Of a stretch of DNA of 64,000 bases, positions 11,896 to 19,404 are shown piece after piece (positions within the stretch are counted from its first letter, which is position 1; each line of letters begins with the position of its first letter). The stretch is from Alphaproteobacteria bacterium. GTDB taxonomy: Bacteria > Pseudomonadota > Alphaproteobacteria > Paracaedibacterales > CAIULA01. The stretch covers positions 1-64,000 of the forward strand of contig JAIEPD010000027.1 in the NCBI GenBank assembly GCA_019749935.1, read 5' to 3'. A program made the translations under genes and the position numbers. The notes below the pieces were generated by a model. It was not told where the DNA came from, searched no databases, and saw nothing but the letters and a program-made list of their open reading frames with translations.

Positions 11896-12360
11896 GTGAA
11901 AGTAGCTATACTCAAGGATTTAACAAAAACTATGAAGCTACATCCTATTGCCAATCCAATTTATAAAACAATCACTGCTGATCTTCCTGATCTGACGGAT
12001 TTTTATCTCTTGTCTCAAAAGACAATTGACAGTCTACCAGAAAAATTTAAAAAAGCGACAAGTTCTCTTATTATTAAAGTAGAAAATTTTGCAGATCAAG
12101 AAACTTTAGAAAGCCTTAAAATTATAGATAAATATGATCTATTGGGGCTTTACAGAGGAACCCCTTTGCCTGCAAAAAGGAATTCTGCTTCTATCCCTCT
12201 TCCAGATATTGTTTTTCTTTATAGATGCCCTTTAATTCGCTATGCACGCGATAATGGTGAAACACTTGAGGCGCTTGTACACCATGTCATGATTCATGAA
12301 ATTGGCCATCATTTTGGCTATAATGATTATGATCTGAGCTGGATTGAAAATGAAAAATAA
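11896..12360 (+). CDS. Zincin-like metallopeptidase family protein (DUF1025 type)
   Basis: A 154-residue cytoplasmic protein with a zinc-protease motif HEIGHHFG near the C-terminus, matching the minimal metallopeptidase family found beside housekeeping genes in many alphaproteobacteria. The cellular substrate is unknown. The GTG at 11896 is preceded by AAAGG at close spacing; ATG 11932 is an alternative but lacks an SD. It converges on pgk with only 3 bases between stops. Confidence 0.85.
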   Translation: MKVAILKDLTKTMKLHPIANPIYKTITADLPDLTDFYLLSQKTIDSLPEKFKKATSSLIIKVENFADQETLESLKIIDKYDLLGLYRGTPLPAKRNSASIPLPDIVFLYRCPLIRYARDNGETLEALVHHVMIHEIGHHFGYNDYDLSWIENEK

Positions 12361-12363
12361 ATT

Positions 12364-13575
12364 TTAATTTTTCAGCAAAGCTTCTACTCCTGGCAGAGGC
12401 TTTCCTTCGAGCCATTCAAGAAATGCACCTCCGGCCGTTGAAACATAGCTGAGTTTATCTTTAACACCAGCCATTGATAAGGCAGCCACTGAATCACCGC
12501 CTCCAGCCACGCTCATACATTGCCCTTTTTGTGTATACTTAGCTAGCGCCTTAGCAATACTTATTGTGCCATGAGCAAAAGGGGTAAATTCAAAAGCACC
12601 TACAGGACCATTCCAAACAACCGTTTTGGCTTTTTCTAAAACCTCTATAATTTTTTGAATTGTTTTAGGACCCAAATCAAATGCTTTTTTATCTCCAGAA
12701 ATTTCATGAATACTGACAACCTCACTTTTCGTTGTTTCTGTTAATTCTGTTGCAACAATGACGTCTTCGGGTAATAAAATTTCAGCTTTTGATGTTTTCA
12801 AAATAATCTGTGCTAAGTCAAACAATTCAGGCTCATAAAGAGACTCTCCAACATCCACGCCATCTGCTGCCAGCAGTGTATTAGCCATAGCTCCACCAAT
12901 AATAAGCGTATCAGCTTTTTGACAAAGATTGGTCAGAAGCTCTAACTTGGTTGATATTTTAGAACCCCCAACAATGGCCACCAAGGGATGTTTTGGTTTA
13001 TCTAAACAACTTTCAAGGTGGCTTAGCTCACATTCCAAAGACAAACCCGCCGCAGAAGGTAAATATTTTGTCACGCCAACAACCGATGCGTGCGAGCGGT
13101 GTGAACAAGAAAAAGCATCATTCACATACACGTCAGAAAACTCTGCTAATTGCTTTGCAAAAGAGGAGTCATTTTCTTCCTCGCCTTTATGAAAACGTAA
13201 ATTTTCAAGCAGCAAAATACTGGAAAAAGGTGCATTTTTTATAGCCTGACCAACTTCATTTCCAACACAATTTGGCACAAACTGAACGGAATGATTCAAT
13301 ATTTTTTCAAGGGCCCCCACAATAAATCTCAAAGAATATTTTTGGTCCCATTTCAAGGGATCACTATCGGCTTCAGGACGTCCAAAATGAGATATCAAAA
13401 CAATTTTGGCTTGCTGATTTAATAAATGCTGAACTGTTGGCAATATGCTTTCGATACGCGTTACATCCGTAACTTTTCCATCCTTTGTAGGCACATTTAG
13501 ATCAACTCTTACCAAAATAGTCTTATGCGTTAATTGCATATCACTTAGGCTTAAAAACTTCATTTTTTCAATCAT
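12364..13575 (-). CDS. pgk: Phosphoglycerate kinase
   Basis: Glycolytic/gluconeogenic enzyme interconverting 1,3-bisphosphoglycerate and 3-phosphoglycerate with ADP/ATP. Signature RVDLNVPT near the N-terminus, SHFGRP substrate loop, VGGSKISTKLELL hinge, GPVGAFE and the C-terminal VAGGGDSVAAL nucleotide loop are all present. 403 residues, full length. With pgi at 40387 it indicates at least part of a glycolytic route. No gap or tpi gene is adjacent. ATG 13563 is an alternative start. Confidence 0.97.
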   Translation of the reverse strand: MIEKMKFLSLSDMQLTHKTILVRVDLNVPTKDGKVTDVTRIESILPTVQHLLNQQAKIVLISHFGRPEADSDPLKWDQKYSLRFIVGALEKILNHSVQFVPNCVGNEVGQAIKNAPFSSILLLENLRFHKGEEENDSSFAKQLAEFSDVYVNDAFSCSHRSHASVVGVTKYLPSAAGLSLECELSHLESCLDKPKHPLVAIVGGSKISTKLELLTNLCQKADTLIIGGAMANTLLAADGVDVGESLYEPELFDLAQIILKTSKAEILLPEDVIVATELTETTKSEVVSIHEISGDKKAFDLGPKTIQKIIEVLEKAKTVVWNGPVGAFEFTPFAHGTISIAKALAKYTQKGQCMSVAGGGDSVAALSMAGVKDKLSYVSTAGGAFLEWLEGKPLPGVEALLKN

Positions 13576-13633
13576 ATCTTAGGGGTCGTATTTATGCTAA
13601 GACTACGACAAACTGACAAAGAGAAACAATAGT

Positions 13634-14494
13634 ATGATAAAAAACCTTCTCTTGGAGAATAGAACGCTGATTATGGGAGTTTTAAATGTCACCTCTGACT
13701 CTCTTTCAGGTGACGGCCTTATGGCAAAAGGCAATTGCATTGACAATGCTTTGAGACTCGCAGATACCTTTGTAAAATCTGGCGCTGATATATTGGATAT
13801 CGGAGGAGAAAGCACTCGCCCCGGAGCAGATCCAATTTCAGCTCAAGAAGAAATTGATCGTGTTATCCCCGTTATTGAGGCCCTTCAAGCGCATGTTTCT
13901 ATCCCTCTTTCAATTGATACAACCAAAGCAGTTGTTGCAGAAGAAGCTGTAAAAAGAGGTGCTGTCCTTATTAACGATGTAAGTGGCCTTATGAAAGACC
14001 CTGAAATGGTTAAAGTTGTTTCAGAAACGAATACACACGTCGTCATCATGCATTCCCAGCCTAATAATTCCATTGAGAAAACTGACCTTGGTGGGCGCTA
14101 CCTGACGAGTCATTACGAAAATGTTGTTGAAGAAGTTTTAAAAGAGTTAGAGCAGTTAACGCTTCACGCTATTAGTCATGGCATTAAGAAGGACAAGATA
14201 ATTGTTGATGTCGGGATTGGTTTTGGAAAAACAGTCGAGGAAAACCTTCAGCTTATGAATAACCTTCAGGTGTTTACACAAGCGGGGTATCCCTTACTTT
14301 TAGGGGCTTCTCGCAAATCTGTTATTGGCTATACGACAAATGCACCCGTTGATAAACGTCTGGGCGGCAGCATTGCAGCAAGTGTCCTTGGGGTTTTAAA
14401 AGGCGCTAAAATACTTAGAGTCCATGACGTGGAGGAAACAGTCCAGGCGGCTAAGTTTACCGAAGCCGTTTTGAATTCTTTGCCTACAAAATAA
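13634..14494 (+). CDS. folP: Dihydropteroate synthase
   Basis: Condenses p-aminobenzoate with dihydropterin pyrophosphate in folate synthesis; target of sulfonamides. Motifs visible: MGVLNVTSDSLSGDG, DIGGESTRPGAD, SIDTTKA, LINDVSG and GASRKSVIG. The usual NVTPDSFSDGG loop reads NVTSDSLSGDG, a substitution in the pterin/pABA loop worth noting because changes there can affect sulfa sensitivity. 286 residues, normal. Divergent from pgk with 58 bases between. Confidence 0.95.
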   Translation: MIKNLLLENRTLIMGVLNVTSDSLSGDGLMAKGNCIDNALRLADTFVKSGADILDIGGESTRPGADPISAQEEIDRVIPVIEALQAHVSIPLSIDTTKAVVAEEAVKRGAVLINDVSGLMKDPEMVKVVSETNTHVVIMHSQPNNSIEKTDLGGRYLTSHYENVVEEVLKELEQLTLHAISHGIKKDKIIVDVGIGFGKTVEENLQLMNNLQVFTQAGYPLLLGASRKSVIGYTTNAPVDKRLGGSIAASVLGVLKGAKILRVHDVEETVQAAKFTEAVLNSLPTK

Positions 14495-14653
14495 TGCTCG
14501 AATCTCTCCGTCACAATTTCAGAAGCAGAAAATTATAACGATCCTAAAGACAATTCGAATTAACTATTAACGATAAATAAAATTTTCAAACCTATAGAAG
14601 CTTAAAAATAATAAAAAAAATTAAAAATGATTAATTAAATATTTTTTAGCTTC
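14495..14653. other. AT-rich intergenic stretch
   Basis: Between folP and the promoter of the small acidic gene I see poly-A and poly-T tracts but no gene, tRNA or clear hairpin. Confidence 0.5.
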
Positions 14654-14682
14654 TAGACACTCTAACTTCTTGTCGGTATGAT
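14654..14682 (+). promoter_or_regulatory. Sigma-70-type promoter for small exported gene
   Basis: TAGACA (14654-14659) and TATGAT (14677-14682) are separated by exactly 17 bases, each one mismatch from consensus. They lie 32 bases before the ATG of the 64-residue gene and just before its GGAG ribosome-binding site (14703-14706). Confidence 0.7.
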
Positions 14683-14714
14683 AACTAAACTTAAATAATA
14701 ATGGAGTTAATAAA

Positions 14715-14909
14715 ATGGCTTTTAAAGTCTGTATCGCTTGGGCAATTAGTGCTGCTGCTCTGATGATTTCTTCTGCACTTGCATCCCCTACACACAAAGG
14801 ATCTTCCGAGAAAACTTTTCCAGGCACGAGCTTAGCTGCTGAAGAAGATCATGAAGCAGGAGGCTCTGAAGAAGGGTTAAAGGACGAAGAAGAAGAAATA
14901 GAAGATTAG
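14715..14909 (+). CDS. Small acidic exported protein, unknown function
   Basis: A 64-residue product with a signal peptide (MAFKVCIAWAISAAALMISSALA, cleaved near residue 23) and a mature part of about 40 residues that ends in an almost purely acidic tail (GLKDEEEEIED). I do not recognise a family. It is a complete transcription unit: near-consensus promoter, GGAG 8 bases before the ATG, and a perfect 13-bp terminator hairpin right after the stop. That layout suggests strong expression. The acidic tail could bind cations or a basic partner; this is speculation. Confidence 0.75.
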   Translation: MAFKVCIAWAISAAALMISSALASPTHKGSSEKTFPGTSLAAEEDHEAGGSEEGLKDEEEEIED

Positions 14910-14911
14910 TT

Positions 14912-14942
14912 TTTAAGAGAATGGTTTTTCCATTCTCTTAAA
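14912..14942 (+). terminator. Rho-independent terminator
   Basis: A perfect 13-bp stem (TTTAAGAGAATGG / CCATTCTCTTAAA) with a 5-base T loop, followed by TATTTTT. It starts two bases after the stop of the small acidic gene and ends 11 bases before the GGDEF gene. Confidence 0.85.
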
Positions 14943-14953
14943 TATTTTTAATC

Positions 14954-15910
14954 ATGTCACCATTATATCCTAATCCAATCTCCTCACGACTTCAGACTGA
15001 AGATGAGTCTTGCATTAATTTGGTCATTTTAACCAAAGCCGCAGAGTCTTGTTTTCCTTTGAACTTTCATGTTGCAAGTAAATTAATTTACCACGCAGAT
15101 CTTTCTACATTTTCTCATTTAGCACGATTTAAAAAGATTGATGCTATATGTTTGGATCTTGATTTTTTTAAAGAAGAAGCCTCCCAGTTCCTTTTACAAC
15201 GCGTCAATAATCCCACCCTTTTAACAATACCCTTATTCATTAGGGCGTCTTCTAATGAAGATATTGAAAAACTAATTCAATACTCAATTGACGATTTTTA
15301 TGTGGGAAGTTCCGAAAGTCCAATTTTAGGTTTTCGCCTTCATAAATTTTTAAAGCATGCAGAAGCTCTTGCTCATGAGAATAACAACCATAAAGGTGCC
15401 TCTGTTGAGCTTGCTTTTATGGCATATTATGATCCCTTGACTGGTCTTCCAAACCGGCAGCTTTTTAAAGAAAGAGCTCATGAAAAAATAAAAGGCAGCG
15501 ACCAAAATCAATCCAAATTTGCGTTGATGTTCATGGACCTCGATGGTTTTAAAGCTATAAACGATACAAATGATCATAAAACAGGCGACTGGCTTTTGTG
15601 CCAAGTTGCGCTTCGTCTTCGCAATTGCATAAAAAAAACAGACACTGTCGCCCGATTAGGCGGCGATGAGTTTGGCCTCCTTTTAAACGATGTTGATAAT
15701 AAAATCGATATTGAAAGCATCGCTCACAGACTTTCGTATCGCCTTGCAACTCCATATAGCTATAAAGGACAACACTTACGAATTCACACTAGTATAGGGA
15801 TTTCCTTGTTTCCAGAGCATGGAAAATCTTACGACATTTTAATTGGGCGCGCAGATAGAGCTATGTATTCTGCTAAAAAGAAAGGAAAAGGGCAATTCTG
15901 TTTTGCCTAA
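14954..15910 (+). CDS. Diguanylate cyclase with degenerate receiver-like N-terminus
   Basis: 318 residues. The C-terminal GGDEF domain (about 155-318) makes cyclic di-GMP from GTP; the active-site GGDEF (236-240) is intact, and the DPLTGLPNRQLF entry motif and MDLDGFKAIND metal site are present. The product-inhibition site, normally RxxD five residues before GGDEF, reads KKTD (227-230), so feedback control may be weak or absent. Residues 20-135 look like a worn response-regulator receiver fold without a clear phospho-acceptor context. No membrane segment. No histidine kinase is adjacent. Confidence 0.9.
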   Translation: MSPLYPNPISSRLQTEDESCINLVILTKAAESCFPLNFHVASKLIYHADLSTFSHLARFKKIDAICLDLDFFKEEASQFLLQRVNNPTLLTIPLFIRASSNEDIEKLIQYSIDDFYVGSSESPILGFRLHKFLKHAEALAHENNNHKGASVELAFMAYYDPLTGLPNRQLFKERAHEKIKGSDQNQSKFALMFMDLDGFKAINDTNDHKTGDWLLCQVALRLRNCIKKTDTVARLGGDEFGLLLNDVDNKIDIESIAHRLSYRLATPYSYKGQHLRIHTSIGISLFPEHGKSYDILIGRADRAMYSAKKKGKGQFCFA

Positions 15911-15928
15911 GAAATTGGTTTTCTACTA

Positions 15929-17572
15929 TTAGGCAAAAATCTCATCAAAAAGGAGCTGTAGCCTTCTTGCCCCTTCAATCAATTGAGGCTCTCCTGTATC
16001 TTTCAATGAAACACTTGAAACTTCTCTAGGCATCACAATCCCTTTTACGCTTTCGTTATAATCATGTACAACCTTTTTAATATAGTCCGTTAACATAGGC
16101 TGTACTGCCGTAGGATATGCGTGAATATATCCTTTAAAGAATGCTCTATAAACAATTTTTACGTCTTCCTGAGCACACCTGTTGATGTTACACTTTTTTC
16201 TATCAGGGTAAGAACCAAAAAGCTGATGGGCATAAAAACGCAAAAAATCCGTTTCAACAGAGGGCGGAGCTTCAAAAGACTTCGCCATAGACTCGTTATC
16301 TATGAAATAGACTCTTTGTGTTTTAAAATCATAAAAAACATTCTGCCAATAAAAGTCTCCATGTGCTATCGGCTTATAACTCCTGAAATCATCTGATGAA
16401 TGAATATTTTCAGGCGCTTTTGTGTACGTATGAAAAGCCCCCAAAGCCCTTCCAATCGCATACGCACTTTCTTGAAGCTGATCAACTGTAATGTTTTTAT
16501 CCTCGTAATTTTTCCAAATCTCAGAAAATGGCATTCCTCTTGCACTATGCAAAATTGAAAAATAACGCTTAGTACCGGTATTATCTACATAATAGTAAGA
16601 AGCCTCATCGAATGTCATTCTGGGTAAATTAGGATTCTTAAAATAATTTATATTTGAAAGTCTACTTGTTTTTATCTTTTCAAGATTCTTTATCTGATCT
16701 TTTGCTACAGATTCAAAAGAGACTTTATGTATACCGATTTTTCTACTCATCCCTTCACTCTTCAGGACTTTAATAACTATTTTGGTTTGCCAATCAATTT
16801 TTTTTAAATCTCTTAACAATCCAACTCTAGACATTTTAATTTCTTTACTTGATGCATCCTCTTCCTTTTCTTGCAAAAAGTTAGTATTAATTTGGACTAA
16901 AAATAGAGAATCAGTGAAACTGCCTTTAGTTTCTGAATTTCCCTCTATCACTCTTATCGCACCGAGAATAGGACTTCCATCTGGATTATAGAATCTTGTG
17001 GAAATCGCAAAAGCTTCGGGGGCCTCAGGTCTTGGCCTGAGCATTTCCAAAACGGCTTCAGAGGTAAATTCTCCATCACTCATTAGTTTTTGAACACGTT
17101 CCGTTAAATGAAATTCAGCAGGCATTAAACCCTCATCTAACGCTTCATGTGACATTTTGTGGGTTTCTTTTATAGGAGAACTAGTTGAACGACCATCAGT
17201 AGTCATAGACTCGGTAACGCTTGGAAAACTATCAACACTAATAAAGCTTTCACCAGAACTAACACTTTCAAAACCATCAAGAGATTTTGTTACAGGTTCT
17301 GCTTTAGCAGGTAAAGGATCAAGGGGAGCAGGTTTCCTATGAGCTGGGGTATCTGCAATTTTAAGAGATTTAAAGCTAGGGACTTTTTCAAGCGGTTCAA
17401 GTTGTTTTGCGGGCTTTTCAGAAGATGGTAATTTATCATTCTCTATTATAAGCGATTTAAAGCTGGGAATTTCCTTGAGAGGTTCAAGTTTTCTAGGGGT
17501 CTTGAAAGACTCCGCTGAATTTGCCTGAGACCATCCAAGAGATAAAACAAAAAATATTACATAATAAATCAT
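15929..17572 (-). CDS. Exported protein with APH/choline-kinase-like phosphotransferase core
   Basis: A 547-residue protein with a signal peptide (residues 1-20, cut near NSA-ES). Residues 25-75 hold two copies of a LEPLxxxPSFKSL motif, then a Pro/Ser-rich linker to about 150. The C-terminal half carries kinase landmarks of the aminoglycoside/choline kinase type: a beta-3-like lysine in KIVIKVLK (Lys268), catalytic HGDFYWQN (His404, Asp406, Asn411) and a metal-binding-like YFIDNE (424-427). Such kinases normally stay in the cytoplasm; export suggests an effector acting on a host or periplasmic molecule. Substrate and secretion route are unknown. The kinase call rests on motifs, not on alignment. 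Confidence 0.7.
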   Translation of the reverse strand: MIYYVIFFVLSLGWSQANSAESFKTPRKLEPLKEIPSFKSLIIENDKLPSSEKPAKQLEPLEKVPSFKSLKIADTPAHRKPAPLDPLPAKAEPVTKSLDGFESVSSGESFISVDSFPSVTESMTTDGRSTSSPIKETHKMSHEALDEGLMPAEFHLTERVQKLMSDGEFTSEAVLEMLRPRPEAPEAFAISTRFYNPDGSPILGAIRVIEGNSETKGSFTDSLFLVQINTNFLQEKEEDASSKEIKMSRVGLLRDLKKIDWQTKIVIKVLKSEGMSRKIGIHKVSFESVAKDQIKNLEKIKTSRLSNINYFKNPNLPRMTFDEASYYYVDNTGTKRYFSILHSARGMPFSEIWKNYEDKNITVDQLQESAYAIGRALGAFHTYTKAPENIHSSDDFRSYKPIAHGDFYWQNVFYDFKTQRVYFIDNESMAKSFEAPPSVETDFLRFYAHQLFGSYPDRKKCNINRCAQEDVKIVYRAFFKGYIHAYPTAVQPMLTDYIKKVVHDYNESVKGIVMPREVSSVSLKDTGEPQLIEGARRLQLLFDEIFA

Positions 17573-17738
17573 AACTCAGATACATTTATTAATGATACTA
17601 CATAAATGGTAATAAATAATAATTAACAAATACTTAAAAAGTTTTATTTTGATGTGCCACTCTTCCTACACTTTAATTCTTATCAAAAATATGCTATCTA
17701 ACTTTCAAGCAATATTAACAATGAAAGCACGCGTATTT

Positions 17739-18779
17739 ATGTCATCTAACAATCTTTCTGTTCGATCTGTTCTTATTTACAGTAATGGCGAGTTGATTGG
17801 GGATGGCATGATGAAAATGCCTTTTATACGTGCATTACCGCGCGCATTTCCAAACGCACAAGTGACATGGCTTGCTGGACGGCATAAAACTATTTTTAAG
17901 ACAGCTCTTCATCCGCTTGTTTCGCCCTATATTCATAATATTGTTGATCAAACAGGTTTTGGTGAAAGATGGCCCCATATCTGGCAAAAGCCGTGGGAAA
18001 AAACTTTTTCAAATCAGAATTTTGATGTCATTATTGATACTGAGAAGAAAATAATTCCAGCGCTTATGTTAAAACAGATTCCCCATAAGCTTTTTATCTC
18101 ATCAGCCTTTAAATGGAATTTTTCCGAAAAGAAACCAAATACCTCTTACAAAAAACCACTGCTATTGGTTGATCGATTGCTTGACCTTTTAACAGTCGCA
18201 ACAGAGAAAAAGGCAAATCCCATTTATGATATAGAAATTCCTGAAAAATGGATGGTCATTGCAAGTGATCTTATGAAAGACTTTCTTGGAAAAAAGAAAA
18301 TAGTTCTGCTGGCACCAGGAGCAGGAGGAAGATTTAAATGTTGGCCTCTTGAAAAATTTGTTGGACTAGCGCAGAGACTAGAAGATGAAGGAGCACAACC
18401 TTTATTTATTTTAGGCCCCGCTGAACCTGAGTGGAGAAAAGATATTGAAAAGCTTATGCCGAGTGCCATTTTCCCACTGCAAAATACAACTGAAAATTCA
18501 GTTTATTTGACAATTGCCCTTGGAGCTTTGGCTGATGTGAACGTTGCCAATGATGGCGGCGTCGGACATATTCTTGCTTCTTCAAATAAACCAACAATAT
18601 CAATGTGGGGGCCAACGGATCCTTTAAAATCAACCCCCAATGGCCAACAGGTTATTGTTGTAAAATCTCAAGACTTCGGCGGCGAAGAAATGTACGACAT
18701 TCCTTTAAGCGCGATTTATGAAAAAGTCACAACTATTTTAAAACATCAAACACCTGTTCAGGTTTCTCAAGCACAGTAA
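17739..18779 (+). CDS. Glycosyltransferase family 9 (heptosyltransferase-like)
   Basis: GT-B enzyme of the LPS heptosyltransferase family, normally adding sugars to the lipopolysaccharide inner core from nucleotide-heptose. N-terminal VLIYSNGELIGDGMMKMPFI, the nucleotide-sugar loop APGAGGRFKCWP and the C-terminal NDGGVGHILASSNKPTISMWGPTDP are typical. The frame is open from 17649, but the fold begins right after MSSNNLSVRS, so ATG 17739 is chosen; no good SD decides it. Acceptor unknown. Its last 47 bases overlap the 3' end of the convergent LOG-family gene. Confidence 0.88.
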   Translation: MSSNNLSVRSVLIYSNGELIGDGMMKMPFIRALPRAFPNAQVTWLAGRHKTIFKTALHPLVSPYIHNIVDQTGFGERWPHIWQKPWEKTFSNQNFDVIIDTEKKIIPALMLKQIPHKLFISSAFKWNFSEKKPNTSYKKPLLLVDRLLDLLTVATEKKANPIYDIEIPEKWMVIASDLMKDFLGKKKIVLLAPGAGGRFKCWPLEKFVGLAQRLEDEGAQPLFILGPAEPEWRKDIEKLMPSAIFPLQNTTENSVYLTIALGALADVNVANDGGVGHILASSNKPTISMWGPTDPLKSTPNGQQVIVVKSQDFGGEEMYDIPLSAIYEKVTTILKHQTPVQVSQAQ

Positions 18780-19269
18780 TATAGTCAATGTGCTCAGGAT
18801 GAGCAAAATGCTCTTTGATAATCTGTTGTATAAGGCTAACCAAAGGGCCCCAATATCCATTGATATTTAAAATAATAATGGGTTTTTTGTGGATATTTAG
18901 TTGGCGCCAAGTAATAATTTCAAAGAGCTCATCTAAAGTCCCAAACCCACCAGGCAATATAACAAACGCATCGGCAAGCTCTGACATTTTAAGCTTTCTG
19001 GTATGCATGCTATCTACAACATGAAGCTCTGTTAAACCAGGATGCGCCCCTTCTCTCTTATCAAGAAGCTTCGTTGTAAACCCAAAAACCTTTCCTCCAT
19101 TATCAAGGACTGCATTCGCAACAAGCCCCATCAACCCAAGCCTTCCTCCTCCATAAACAAGGCCATGATTGTTTTTTCCTATTAATGACCCTAAATTAAT
19201 AGCCGCTTGTTTATAAATATCATCTGCCTTTTCTGAGGCGCCGCAATAAACACATAAATTTTTGCCCAT
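18733..19269 (-). CDS. LOG-family (TIGR00730) nucleoside-monophosphate phosphoribohydrolase
   Basis: Rossmann-fold protein of the LONELY GUY family, which cleaves N6-modified AMP to base and ribose 5-phosphate. The motifs GGGRLGLMG and LPGGFGTLDELFE are intact. 178 residues, normal. In bacteria most members have general purine-nucleotide salvage or housekeeping roles; no cytokinin synthesis gene is nearby. It overlaps the GT9 gene tail-to-tail by 47 bases. Confidence 0.92.
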   Translation of the reverse strand: MGKNLCVYCGASEKADDIYKQAAINLGSLIGKNNHGLVYGGGRLGLMGLVANAVLDNGGKVFGFTTKLLDKREGAHPGLTELHVVDSMHTRKLKMSELADAFVILPGGFGTLDELFEIITWRQLNIHKKPIIILNINGYWGPLVSLIQQIIKEHFAHPEHIDYITVLEKPEQVFDVLK

Positions 19270-19404
19270 AACACTGTTCCTTATATCTATCTTTTATATC
19301 GTTATATTAATTGTCGCAGAAAAATCCATTATCTTCAATCTATTACAAATTTTATCTTTTTGCTCGACAACCTATCTTGATCATCGCAAAATAATCTTAA
19401 TTTT

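Noticed and set aside
18733-18779. Assembly error at the 47-base tail-to-tail overlap of GT9 and LOG genes
   Set aside because: Both reading frames keep normal family lengths and ends; convergent overlaps of this size occur naturally.
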